Source: a virus
Strand: one strand, 5' to 3'
Length of the DNA stretch: 41,364 nt
Virus record (IMG/VR): IMGVR_UViG_3300030061_003765
Span: 1-41,364 of that record
This document shows positions 20,345 to 29,437 of this stretch, piece by piece. The position numbers were made by a program, and so were the translations under genes. The notes beneath the pieces are model-generated. The model made no database searches, was not told the origin of the DNA, and saw only the letters and a list, made by a program, of their open reading frames with translations. How positions within the stretch are numbered: position 1 is the first letter of the stretch; each line of letters starts with the position of its first letter.

Positions 20345-22747
20345 TTATATATATTTTATTCTATTAAACATATTCTCCCTTTTTCCTCCATCCATTTCAG
20401 TACAAATTATTTTAGAATATCTACATATTAATTCAAATATAGAACTTTGATATCCTATATTTATTTTAGCTTTTGATCTAATATATAATTGAATTCTGAG
20501 AGGAGTGTTTATTTTATTAAAATCTAAATTAACTTTTACATATTTTGAAAAGGGTGTATCTTTAATATCAACTCCCCCGTAATAAACATATTCCAAAGGA
20601 AACCTTTTTAATTCTGTTATAATACTATCATCTCTATAATCCCCCCAAAATTCTCCTTTTTTAAGTTGGCTATTAGAACATATAAACCCCCCAAATTCTT
20701 TATTTCCAAAATATTTTTTAATAATCTTATCACCTTCTTTTATTTCTTCCTTACTAAAATATATCTCAGGTTCATAATTAATACATTCTTCTTCCTTAAA
20801 ACCCCAAAAAAGTAACATCTGTTTAATTAAAGAAGTATATTCATCTTCATAAATTCTATAATGGTCATGAAATACTTCCCCTTTTATATTATCCACAAAA
20901 TCATCTACATAAGGGTTATTTTGAAAGATTCTTTGAACATTTTTTTCAGGGTTGGGCCAATGTTTCCAACTTTCACTTTCTCCAAATAGAGTTTTAATCA
21001 TTTTTTCACTAGGAAGGTATACTTTACAATTAGGGTATTTTTCTTTAAGTAATCTAGGGAATGATGAGATTATCCCCCAATCTCCTAACCCATTACATAA
21101 TCTCATTATCATAAATTCCTCTTTTTGGATATATTCATCTGGGATTAGCATTGGGTTAGACTTATGCCAACCTAGATTTTTAGTAGGGCCTAGGTCATGT
21201 ATATTATTATCATATAATCTTAAGAAATGAGGGGGAGGTGTTGATGATTGTTTATTTCGGTATAGGCTTAAATCCACTATAGATGAAGTGTCCCTAATAT
21301 TATTACATTTTATAAAAGATAAAATTTCAGTGAGGATTTTATTATTACTACTGATTAAATCTTTATGATTTACAATTAAACATTCAGGTGAAATATATTT
21401 ATGAGTAATATTATAGATACTATCTGAGTGGGATTTATTTAAATTTTGAGCTTTTGATAATGATACTGTACATTCTTCTTTATCTCTAGTACAAAAAATA
21501 AAATAATACTCATATAAACCCTCACAGACAGCTTTAAGGAAGGGTTGAAAAAAAGTTAATCTTGGATCTTTAATAAGCATTTTTTTATTGTTTAAAAATT
21601 CACTTTTGATTAATTGTCTATATCTTTTAACATGATCCTCTGTGTATTTCATCTTAATAAGTTTAAGACTATCCCAAGAACAGTTATTAAAATCTAATAA
21701 TTCATTATGAAAATCATGGAAAGAATTATTCTCAAAGTATCCATTTGGATTTTGCCAATTTTTATCTTGATTTTTATTTATTCCTATTTTAAAACCATTT
21801 TCAATCAAACAATTAGATAGTAAAGATGTACCACTTCTATGCATTCCTATTAAAAACACAACCTTTGGAATATCATTAAGTTTTTGAATATTACTATTAG
21901 TATATATACCCTCTTCTGTGGAGAGTTGTATAGGCATGAAAAGAGAATGTTTAATATCCTTTAAGTTATAATTATCCCTAACTGTATCACCACGGTTGAA
22001 GAAATTGATTCTCCCTCCAATTTGGTTGTTTTGATCACTCCAATATGGGAATTGTAAGTCATAATTATCATACTCTACGTCTAAATAATCCTTATGTTCT
22101 ATATCAGACAAAGTAAATAAATGTGAAAAAGTTAATTGATAATATCCCCCCATATAACTATTTTTTTGAGATTGCCAATTAAAATTAGGGTCAACCAAAT
22201 TATCTATTTTATTTAACCATTTTCTTGGGTTCCCCTCCCATTGGGGGTTGGAATATAATTTATTCAAAGTAATAGAGCTCATGAAAGCTACCCCTTCCCA
22301 ATGAATAGGATACCCTCTATTACTATAGTTTTTTGATCCTTGAACTAAGGAACATAATATTCCTATATTATCTTTAAATTTATATTGATAGCAATGGATT
22401 AAAATTCTATCAAATAGATCCATCCCAGCACAATAATCATCCTCTATAAAAATATAATAATCAAATTTGTCTTGGTATTTTTCATAGGCTTTTAAAAACT
22501 GTCCCCCTGAGTATCCATAATTTTCACATTCTATGATTTCAATTGGGATGGTGGTATTTTTATCAAAGTCATAATAACCTTTAAATAACTCTTCTGATTT
22601 TGGTTTCATTATAGTTATTTGGGATACACTACTTTCTAATTCTTTTAATTTATTTAAATGGAAAATTAATGTATCTTTTGGAAATGGGTTTGTGTGTTTT
22701 CTCTTATTTACACCATTATATGTAGCTATAACATAGTTTATCTTCAT
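20345..22747 (-). CDS. Three-domain glycosyltransferase-sulfotransferase-GT-B fusion (800 aa)
   Basis: Residues 1 to about 290 are a GT-A domain (INYVIATYNG, GYSGGQFLKAY near 78-87, IEDDY at 101-105 as DxD). Residues about 296-497 are a sulfotransferase: GMHRSGTS at 301-308 is the PAPS phosphosulfate loop, and IKDPRL at 392-397 is the second conserved block. Residues about 545-800 resemble a GT9/heptosyltransferase-like GT-B domain (MRLCNGLGDWGII, FPRLLKEKYPNCKVYLPS). One protein could add a sugar, sulfate the glycan and extend it. The sulfotransferase puts a sulfated glycan among the likely products. It overlaps the upstream methyltransferase gene by 4 bases. Confidence 0.7.
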   Translation of the reverse strand: MKINYVIATYNGVNKRKHTNPFPKDTLIFHLNKLKELESSVSQITIMKPKSEELFKGYYDFDKNTTIPIEIIECENYGYSGGQFLKAYEKYQDKFDYYIFIEDDYCAGMDLFDRILIHCYQYKFKDNIGILCSLVQGSKNYSNRGYPIHWEGVAFMSSITLNKLYSNPQWEGNPRKWLNKIDNLVDPNFNWQSQKNSYMGGYYQLTFSHLFTLSDIEHKDYLDVEYDNYDLQFPYWSDQNNQIGGRINFFNRGDTVRDNYNLKDIKHSLFMPIQLSTEEGIYTNSNIQKLNDIPKVVFLIGMHRSGTSLLSNCLIENGFKIGINKNQDKNWQNPNGYFENNSFHDFHNELLDFNNCSWDSLKLIKMKYTEDHVKRYRQLIKSEFLNNKKMLIKDPRLTFFQPFLKAVCEGLYEYYFIFCTRDKEECTVSLSKAQNLNKSHSDSIYNITHKYISPECLIVNHKDLISSNNKILTEILSFIKCNNIRDTSSIVDLSLYRNKQSSTPPPHFLRLYDNNIHDLGPTKNLGWHKSNPMLIPDEYIQKEEFMIMRLCNGLGDWGIISSFPRLLKEKYPNCKVYLPSEKMIKTLFGESESWKHWPNPEKNVQRIFQNNPYVDDFVDNIKGEVFHDHYRIYEDEYTSLIKQMLLFWGFKEEECINYEPEIYFSKEEIKEGDKIIKKYFGNKEFGGFICSNSQLKKGEFWGDYRDDSIITELKRFPLEYVYYGGVDIKDTPFSKYVKVNLDFNKINTPLRIQLYIRSKAKINIGYQSSIFELICRYSKIICTEMDGGKRENMFNRIKYI

Positions 22748-23295
22748 AAGTTTATGTTTATTCCTGAGATTCCTGGGAAATTATCATTTAATATTTTATA
22801 TTTAGTCTTGGATTTAATGGAATTTATTTTTTTGTTATTGTAAATTTTCATCCATTCTATATTGTCTCTTTCTTTAACCCCCCCTTCAAATAGTATTTTT
22901 TTAGTAGGATATTTTTTATAAATTTTATTTATAATATCTCCATTATTAGAAATATCTAAATGTAACAAATCAAAATCTTCCATTTCTTCTAACCATTTAT
23001 TAAAATCCTTTTTAATTAAAGTTACATATTCATTCAAGTTATAATATTGTAAATTATATTCTACTATATCTTTTATTGAATTTTTATATTGGTAATCTTC
23101 AAATAAATCATATCCTATAATTTCTCCAAACCCATTATCTCTAACTCCCTGAGCTAGGCATACTGTAGAATAACCATATAATAAACCAAAATCAATTATT
23201 TTTTTTGGTTTTAGTTCTCTAACAACATTGTAAATTGTTTCTCCTATATTATTTTGTGAATATGAAGAATAGATATGATTAGGTTTTTGATACAT
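22744..23295 (-). CDS. Class I SAM-dependent methyltransferase (183 aa)
   Basis: A Rossmann-fold methyltransferase similar to the Methyltransf_24 group. Motif I is IIDFGLLYGYST near residue 34, motif II GEIIGYDLF near 58, and the acidic LLHLDIS near 114. It has no target-binding domain of its own. In this cluster it probably O-methylates a sugar or acts on a nucleotide sugar. It overlaps the fusion gene by ATGA. Confidence 0.65.
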   Translation of the reverse strand: MYQKPNHIYSSYSQNNIGETIYNVVRELKPKKIIDFGLLYGYSTVCLAQGVRDNGFGEIIGYDLFEDYQYKNSIKDIVEYNLQYYNLNEYVTLIKKDFNKWLEEMEDFDLLHLDISNNGDIINKIYKKYPTKKILFEGGVKERDNIEWMKIYNNKKINSIKSKTKYKILNDNFPGISGININL

Positions 23296-23297
23296 AA

Positions 23298-23510
23298 TTA
23301 TTCTTCTTTAAATACTTCTATCATTAATACATTCTTATCATTAACCATTAAATAACTACCATCCTTTAAATGAAATTTAGTGAATTGGCCTTGTCTAATT
23401 GTATGAGTATTTACTCCTTCAATTGTTCGTTTTTCACCTTCAATAAAATGAATAATTTTAGTTACCCATTTTCCTTGATTTTTAACTGATGATTCTAAAT
23501 CTACACTCAT
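23298..23510 (-). CDS. Small beta-barrel-like protein (70 aa)
   Basis: I chose ATG at 23510 (MSVDLESSVKNQGKW), which overlaps the aminotransferase stop as TAATG. The frame is open to an ATG at 23531. The short chain is beta-rich (THTIRQGQFTKFHLKDGSYL). No family recognised; perhaps a small accessory to the neighbouring sugar genes. Confidence 0.5.
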   Translation of the reverse strand: MSVDLESSVKNQGKWVTKIIHFIEGEKRTIEGVNTHTIRQGQFTKFHLKDGSYLMVNDKNVLMIEVFKEE

Positions 23511-24700
23511 TACCATCCTTTTTTTATACATTCAACAATATATTCTCTATCTTCTTTTGTTACCCACCATCCAACTGGGATATTTACCAAATGGTCTTTT
23601 ACCCAATCTAATGATGGTAGTTGTGTTTTAAACTCTTTAACACAGGAATGAATATCATTTCTTTCATGAACCTGACTAACTGCTATTCCACACTTTTTCA
23701 TATACTTCATAAAGTCATCTTTACGATCGACAAGTATTGAATAAATCCAGAATGATGATTCCATTCTTGAATCTCTACTAGGAAGACATATTAATGATTT
23801 AAAAGTTCGATCAATCTGCCCTAATTCTTCATCATAATAGGCAGCGTTGTCTTTGTGTTTTTTAACCACCTCTTCATCAACAATCTTTAAATTTTCAATC
23901 CCGATTGTAGCATTAACATCATTCATGTGAAATTTGAATCCCCACTCTGGTATATCTACCTCACATCTAAAATCCTTTCTATCTGAGTCTCTATCAATAC
24001 CATACCATCTTAAAAGTCTAGCTCGTCTGTTAAGCTCTTCATGTGGTAATACTAAAGCACCTCCATCAGCTGTTGTCATATGTTTTATAGCTTGAAAGCT
24101 AAAAGTACATATGTTTCCATGACTGCCTATTGGCTTACCATTAAATTTACTCCCAAATGCATGAGCACAATCTTCTATGATTGCAGGTTTAAATCCAAAA
24201 TGTCTAAATGCTTTATTCTGTATCTCTTTGAGTTTGTCTAAGTCAATAGGATATCCACCCCAATGTACAACAAAGATAACTTTTGTTTTAGTTGTAATCT
24301 TTCTCGCGAGATCATCAAGATCCATATTGAGTGTTCTCTTATCAACATCAACCCATTTGATCTTCATATTGTTAGCTAGAATTGGAAAGTTAGTTGCCGT
24401 GCATGTTAAAGGTGTTGCTAAAACCTCATCCCCATCTTGTATTCCAGGCCAATTAGAATTATATGATGTTGTTCCATCAAATGGTTTTGGTTTTTTTAAT
24501 AAATGTAATGCTAAATGTTCTGCTGATGTAGCTGAATTAACTGTTACAGTGTAAGGGTTATTAAATCGAGGGATTAATAATTTTTCAAATTCATCAACTT
24601 TAGGTCCTTGCCCTATAAAACCAGAATCTAATACTTTACCAACTTCTTCCTTAGCAGTAGGATTCATTTTTACTTTAAATAATGGTATGTTTTTTTTCAT
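23510..24700 (-). CDS. DegT/DnrJ/EryC1/StrS sugar aminotransferase (396 aa)
   Basis: A PLP-dependent aminotransferase of the DegT family that makes amino-sugar nucleotides. The cofactor Lys is Lys206 in SFQAIKHMTTADGG, and Asp177 in IIEDCAHAFG binds the pyridine N. PLTCTATNFPIL and WGGYPIDLDKL are typical. It may supply amino-sugar donors to the glycosyltransferases. Base composition seems richer in G/C than neighbours (for example CTCGCGAG at 24303-24310), hinting at a separate origin. Coupled to the small downstream gene and 4-base overlapped by the upstream GT gene. Confidence 0.85.
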   Translation of the reverse strand: MKKNIPLFKVKMNPTAKEEVGKVLDSGFIGQGPKVDEFEKLLIPRFNNPYTVTVNSATSAEHLALHLLKKPKPFDGTTSYNSNWPGIQDGDEVLATPLTCTATNFPILANNMKIKWVDVDKRTLNMDLDDLARKITTKTKVIFVVHWGGYPIDLDKLKEIQNKAFRHFGFKPAIIEDCAHAFGSKFNGKPIGSHGNICTFSFQAIKHMTTADGGALVLPHEELNRRARLLRWYGIDRDSDRKDFRCEVDIPEWGFKFHMNDVNATIGIENLKIVDEEVVKKHKDNAAYYDEELGQIDRTFKSLICLPSRDSRMESSFWIYSILVDRKDDFMKYMKKCGIAVSQVHERNDIHSCVKEFKTQLPSLDWVKDHLVNIPVGWWVTKEDREYIVECIKKGW

Positions 24701-25320
24701 AGTTTATTATAAAAATCATTTTGTTTTTCTTGTTTTTCTATTGTTTTATCATGAAGTAAACAATATTCATTCTCAGGTGGTAATTGAGACATAACTTCAT
24801 AACCTTCTAATATCTCATGCACTTTATTTTTCCATTTTATTTTATCATTATTTCTATAAATTCTCCATTGGTAATCAGGAAAATTAACCCATCCTTTATT
24901 ATTAACTCTCCAACCCCATTTATGAATATGTTCTTGGGTAAGACCTTCTACAGTATTTATTCGTGGAACTAAAAGAACATCTATTTGTTCATTCATTTTT
25001 AATATACTAGATATATTATTTAATATAAATTTGGTTGGAAGTTCATCAGCATCAATTTGGTATATATAATCCCCACTACACATACCAGTTAAGAAATTTT
25101 TCATATCAGAGAAATGTCCCTTAAATGGATAAGGGAACCAATTAAATTCTCCATTTGTTGATTTAGCTCTAAGGAATTCTTCAACTTTGGGGGAACCATT
25201 AGTAGAATCAAATAGTATTACTATTTCATCCTCTTGGTGTTTATTTTCTAGTAAAAAGCCTATTAGCCTTTGAATTTCATTTAATTCATTACAGACTGTG
25301 ATTGCGTAACTTATTTTCAT
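24697..25320 (-). CDS. Glycosyltransferase family 2 (207 aa)
   Basis: Compact GT-A enzyme. The start MKISYAITVCNELNEI is the usual N-terminus for such enzymes, and YQIDADELPTKFI at about 92-104 contains the DxD metal site. The C-terminal WRIYRNNDKIKWKNKVHE is typical of GT2 small forms. Substrate unknown. A possible promoter at 25327-25358 sits almost at its start. Confidence 0.75.
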   Translation of the reverse strand: MKISYAITVCNELNEIQRLIGFLLENKHQEDEIVILFDSTNGSPKVEEFLRAKSTNGEFNWFPYPFKGHFSDMKNFLTGMCSGDYIYQIDADELPTKFILNNISSILKMNEQIDVLLVPRINTVEGLTQEHIHKWGWRVNNKGWVNFPDYQWRIYRNNDKIKWKNKVHEILEGYEVMSQLPPENEYCLLHDKTIEKQEKQNDFYNKL

Positions 25321-25326
25321 ATAATA

Positions 25327-25358
25327 TGAATATATGAAAATTATTTAATAAAGACAAA
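25327..25358 (-). promoter_or_regulatory. Weak promoter-like TTTG-N20-TATATTCA
   Basis: Minus-strand TTTG (25355-25358), 20 bases, TATATTCA (25327-25334); a one-base mismatch to the class-1 -10 box and no GGCTT. Only 6 bases before the ATG at 25320. May be a chance match in AT-rich sequence. Confidence 0.35.
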
Positions 25359-25379
25359 CTAGTTTTTAATTTTAGTTTA

Positions 25380-27137
25380 TTATTTTATATCTTCATAATT
25401 TATTTCTAAACTAGAAGGTATTTTTCTTATAAAATATGGTTGGTATTCCTTTTTTAAATGTAAAATTAATTCTAAATTATCATATTCATCTGGATGCGCA
25501 TTTGGGTTTACTGCCATCATTGAAGGTGTGGGTCTTTTCTTTTTTAGAAATTTATTTGGTATTGCTAATGAAAAATATGCAAATAAAGTTGATTTTTTAT
25601 TAGTTATAATATTAGACGCATATTGAGGATCATAATGTCTTATAACATTATAATGATACCATTCATCAGCTACATTAAAATCTTTCCACATATCTACATG
25701 ATCATATTTCACTATTATTTCAGCATGTTCTCTAGTTAAAATCATCCATTGGGAGTTTCTTGTTATATTTTCCCAAGTAATGTTTAATTTTTCAGGGTTT
25801 GTTATACTTTGGAATGCGTAATTTCTTTGTCTATTATTAGTGTCTATGTCTGATATTTTAGGGGTTATTTGTGTATATAGGTATGATCTTTTTGTTTTAT
25901 TATGAAGTATATTATAAGTCAAATCAAATGATTGAGATGGGATACAACTTTCAGATACTAAAATAAAATATTTATTTGTTGGATCTTTTAAGGCATTTTT
26001 TATTAATAAATTAGTAGCTGTTAATAAATTATTATTAGCCCATTCAGTATGTATATGTTCTGGGATTTGGGCATCTATTAGGAATTGTTGGTTTAATTTA
26101 TCTCTTTCTTTGGTATGAGCATATATATTACATTTATCAGCTCCATCTGTTAAATAATCATACCATAATTTTGGTTGCTTTAAGTTATTTCTTGTTAAGA
26201 ATAAAAATGCAGTTTTTGGTAAATCAGATTTTTTAAATTTTATACTTTTATTAAATTCAACATCAACAAAAGGGGAATAATTACTCTTAGCGTAATTTAC
26301 TTGTTGGATTTTATCATCAACAAACCATTTAACTTTAGGTTTAAACATTTTTATTTCTGGGTTTGTTATGCAAAAGGCTATGAATAATTGCATTCTATTA
26401 TTATATCTCTTTAGTTTTGAAAATTCACGGGATTGATTGTTAGAACCAGATTTATCAGAATTGTCCCAATATTTTTTAGAAAATTTTGAGTATTTAAGAT
26501 GATACTCCCTAACTGTTGGGGTGGTTATTTTTTCTATTGATTTTAAAAATGCTGGTGGATTTATACATTGGATTTTATCTATAATAGCAAACCTTTTATG
26601 ATTATTAGGTTCTTCATGATTATTAGTTATCATATAAATGAAGTCTACCCCCCAACTTAATAATTTAGGACTGTATACTTTCATAAAGTTATTTATAGCA
26701 TCCCTAGTCATTAAACAGCTATTATTTTCTACAAAATTTGTATATGTTAAAAAACGGCCTGGAGTAGTTTTATTTATGTCCCATCCTATTTCACTTCCTT
26801 TAGCAAATGAAGGTTGACATATCCATAAATCACATTCTAAGGATAATTGAAACATCCTTTTTATATCTCCAGTTGTTATTATAATATCATCATCAGGAAA
26901 AAATATTCTATCATATTCTTGAATTTTGTCATAATGAGTATTATATACATGGTGAAAATTTTGCCATTTGTCACCTTTTCTTTTTTCTATATAATCTACT
27001 TTTGATTTATAGTTTTCATAATTTTCATCATTGTCTCCATAATATATAACCCATACATCATAATTACGTTTTGGGCCTAACCATATATTATCAAAGCCTG
27101 TGTTGTCTCCTACTGAGGAGAATACTAAATTTTTCAT
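25380..27137 (-). CDS. DUF707-GT14 (core-2/I-branching) fusion glycosyltransferase (585 aa)
   Basis: N-terminal ~220 residues resemble DUF707 putative glycosyltransferases (NLVFSSVGDNT start, acidic FFPDDDIII at 79-87). After a linker, residues about 308-520 match the core-2/I-branching beta-1,6-N-acetylglucosaminyltransferase domain (GT14): TAFLFLTRNNLKQPKLWY, then FILVSESCIPSQSF at 391-404, the SESCIP signature. GT14 enzymes are common in eukaryotes and plants. It could branch a glycan. The combination in one chain looks unusual. Confidence 0.65.
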   Translation of the reverse strand: MKNLVFSSVGDNTGFDNIWLGPKRNYDVWVIYYGDNDENYENYKSKVDYIEKRKGDKWQNFHHVYNTHYDKIQEYDRIFFPDDDIIITTGDIKRMFQLSLECDLWICQPSFAKGSEIGWDINKTTPGRFLTYTNFVENNSCLMTRDAINNFMKVYSPKLLSWGVDFIYMITNNHEEPNNHKRFAIIDKIQCINPPAFLKSIEKITTPTVREYHLKYSKFSKKYWDNSDKSGSNNQSREFSKLKRYNNRMQLFIAFCITNPEIKMFKPKVKWFVDDKIQQVNYAKSNYSPFVDVEFNKSIKFKKSDLPKTAFLFLTRNNLKQPKLWYDYLTDGADKCNIYAHTKERDKLNQQFLIDAQIPEHIHTEWANNNLLTATNLLIKNALKDPTNKYFILVSESCIPSQSFDLTYNILHNKTKRSYLYTQITPKISDIDTNNRQRNYAFQSITNPEKLNITWENITRNSQWMILTREHAEIIVKYDHVDMWKDFNVADEWYHYNVIRHYDPQYASNIITNKKSTLFAYFSLAIPNKFLKKKRPTPSMMAVNPNAHPDEYDNLELILHLKKEYQPYFIRKIPSSLEINYEDIK

Positions 27138-27847
27138 TTAAATTCTGCTATTGAGTCAAAAAGATTATCAAAAGTAAGTTTATCTAAAGGATTATCATAA
27201 CCTAACCCTCCATTTATTTGGGTACTATAGTATTCATGTAAAATAATATGATTAGATAACTTAAATAATGAACTACTTGGGTAATTAAATTGGCTTTTAT
27301 AATTAACATGGCAAAAAATTGAATAATTTTGGGTTTTGGATTGTAACACTTTATCTAAAACCATTAATTCTTGTTGAACTTGGGTTTTATTTAAACCCAC
27401 ATTTTCAAATTTATTTGTATGAGTATTAATACCAGATCTATAAGATACTATAAATAGTTTTTTTTCGGGGTATTGAAGAAATTTTCTAAATCTCTCAACA
27501 CATCTTATACTATATTGATAATCTTCATCTGTTCTAGGATTTTTATGGTTGAAGAAATTTTCATGATACATTTTATGACCTGCTTGTCTACCTCCATGTT
27601 CTGGGGCTATATCAGCTATATCAATATACTGAGTTTTGTCTAGATAGTGTTTGAAATCTGTTTCAAGAATATGAGCTACCTCTAAAGGGTTTGTAAATAA
27701 CCAATCAAAAGGTAATGCCTCTTTCCTTATTTTACGATCCCACAGTATAGCTGATGAAAAACAGAAACTTCCTAATGGAGCTGCATGTTTAAAAGTTCCC
27801 ATGTAAAATTCACTGTTTGGGGTTATATTTTGATTTTCTTTGTTCAT
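27134..27847 (-). CDS. DUF1796-like protein (237 aa)
   Basis: Shows the features of DUF1796, a papain-like cysteine-peptidase-fold family found near glycan genes: GSFCFSSAIL with Cys29, and the ALPFDWLFTNP block near 44-54. The N-terminal SFC and PFDW motifs are the main hits. Further on, HENFFNHKNP and RCVERFRKFL also recall this family. Function unknown; perhaps a hydrolase or transferase in glycan processing. Overlaps both neighbours. Confidence 0.55.
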   Translation of the reverse strand: MNKENQNITPNSEFYMGTFKHAAPLGSFCFSSAILWDRKIRKEALPFDWLFTNPLEVAHILETDFKHYLDKTQYIDIADIAPEHGGRQAGHKMYHENFFNHKNPRTDEDYQYSIRCVERFRKFLQYPEKKLFIVSYRSGINTHTNKFENVGLNKTQVQQELMVLDKVLQSKTQNYSIFCHVNYKSQFNYPSSSLFKLSNHIILHEYYSTQINGGLGYDNPLDKLTFDNLFDSIAEFK

Positions 27848-28641
27848 TTATATTTGTTTTTATATGCAATATCACCCATCCAGTTCCCTTGCTCGTCTAT
27901 GTTTGTTTTTATATGTTCAATTCCTGTTAATTCATGAACATCATCAATCCACCCTCCAATCCACTGTCCACTAAAAAGATGTTGAATTTTATTTTTGTGA
28001 AAATCTATAGGTTCATAAATTATCATATCACTATTATTTAAACTTAAATAGTCAATAACTTCAGTCATTTTTTCACGAAAAAATATTCTATTTCTGTGGA
28101 TTGGTTTATTTAATGAAGATAAGAATTGTTCTATTGCTGTTGAAAATACAGCTGGACCTGTTAAATAATGTGTTATATGTTCTACTTGGAAATTATCACA
28201 ACTTCTTATCCTTTGTACTGAAAGGTCAATTACTTCTTTAAGAAATGGGGATTTAGCAGGAGTGGCAAAAATCCAATTGCAAAAAGTAATAAGATTATCT
28301 TCTATTGTCCCTACAAATTGTTTATCTTTTATAAAAATTTTATTTAAATCTCTAATATTGCAATAAGTATCAGCATCAGCATAAATTCCTCCATAATGAT
28401 ATACAACACAATATCTCCATAAATCAGCTTTCATTACTGGGATTGGGAGCTTTTGGTATGCATCATATATATCATTAAAATGTTCTTTTATAAAAGAATC
28501 ACACTCTTGATCATTATAAAAATGGTAATTAAACCCTTTAGCTTCATGTTTTTTCCATGAGTCTTGTCCTTCTTTTAATCTATATCTACTATTAATAAAA
28601 TCTTGGGATTTTTGTGTTTGGTATATATTTTTAGGTATCAT
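27844..28641 (-). CDS. GT32/OCH1-like glycosyltransferase (265 aa)
   Basis: Starts MIPKNIYQTQK, the family N-terminus; the sugar-binding DxD block is KADLWRYCVVYHYGGIYAD with Asp89-Ala90-Asp91. GT32 (Gly_transf_sug) enzymes act on oligosaccharides and include fungal OCH1 mannosyltransferases. Length matches short bacterial forms. One of four GT32-like genes in a row-like arrangement here. Confidence 0.8.
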   Translation of the reverse strand: MIPKNIYQTQKSQDFINSRYRLKEGQDSWKKHEAKGFNYHFYNDQECDSFIKEHFNDIYDAYQKLPIPVMKADLWRYCVVYHYGGIYADADTYCNIRDLNKIFIKDKQFVGTIEDNLITFCNWIFATPAKSPFLKEVIDLSVQRIRSCDNFQVEHITHYLTGPAVFSTAIEQFLSSLNKPIHRNRIFFREKMTEVIDYLSLNNSDMIIYEPIDFHKNKIQHLFSGQWIGGWIDDVHELTGIEHIKTNIDEQGNWMGDIAYKNKYK

Positions 28642-29435
28642 AGTTCAGTTTTATATATTTTTTTCATTTTCCATAATGTTGAATAATGGTAATGTTCTAG
28701 TTCTTCAAGAGTTGTAGGAATCTTATTTGGGACTAACATATAATTAAAATTATGTGGAAGTTTTATATTATTTTTCTCTGCTTTATACTTATAAAACATA
28801 AAACAATCATCAGCTAATTGTGAAATCCTGGTTTTGATTGCTAATTCATTATTAGTTTTAAATTTTAGATAATCATTATCATGTTGTATAAGATCTACCC
28901 TATATTTAGTATTAGTAATATTTACAACTCTTCTAAAAGATTTAGGCCCCATCACATCTAATTGATCAACTCCATATTCTTTATTTTTAATAGTTTCTAC
29001 AGCCATTTCAATAGCCTTTTTATAAACTGGGTGGTTAGGTATTGCTGCCATAAATGATATTTGGATCCCAGGATTTGGGATTGTAGGGTGGGCCATATCA
29101 TCAACTAACACAAGGTCATTTTTTTCATGATCTATTAATGAAGAAATAGGTATTAAAAAATGTAAAGGTAAATCAGTGTATATTCCTCCTTTTTTATATA
29201 AAATACAATATCTAAATAAATCAGCTTTATAAGCTCCAGGAATTATATTATCATAAGATTCTAAAACCTCAGGAGGGTAATTTAATGATAAAAATTCTCT
29301 ACACCTACTATCATCATAATACTCTATTTTATATTCTGGGTTGGTTTGAAGGGTACGCTTAAATAATTTTTTGACACTTTTAGGGAGATTTTCTTCTTTA
29401 AAAGGACCAGTTTTATATATTATTTTTGGTATCAT
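28638..29435 (-). CDS. GT32-like glycosyltransferase with altered DxD (265 aa)
   Basis: Same MIP..IY N-terminus and YKADLFRYCILYKKGGIY block as its neighbour, but the metal site reads Asp88-Leu-Pro90 (TDLPLHF) instead of DxD. The Pro may reduce activity or change cofactor use, so it could be a regulatory paralogue or act on a different donor. The rest of the fold appears complete. Confidence 0.7.
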   Translation of the reverse strand: MIPKIIYKTGPFKEENLPKSVKKLFKRTLQTNPEYKIEYYDDSRCREFLSLNYPPEVLESYDNIIPGAYKADLFRYCILYKKGGIYTDLPLHFLIPISSLIDHEKNDLVLVDDMAHPTIPNPGIQISFMAAIPNHPVYKKAIEMAVETIKNKEYGVDQLDVMGPKSFRRVVNITNTKYRVDLIQHDNDYLKFKTNNELAIKTRISQLADDCFMFYKYKAEKNNIKLPHNFNYMLVPNKIPTTLEELEHYHYSTLWKMKKIYKTEL

Positions 29436-29437
29436 TT

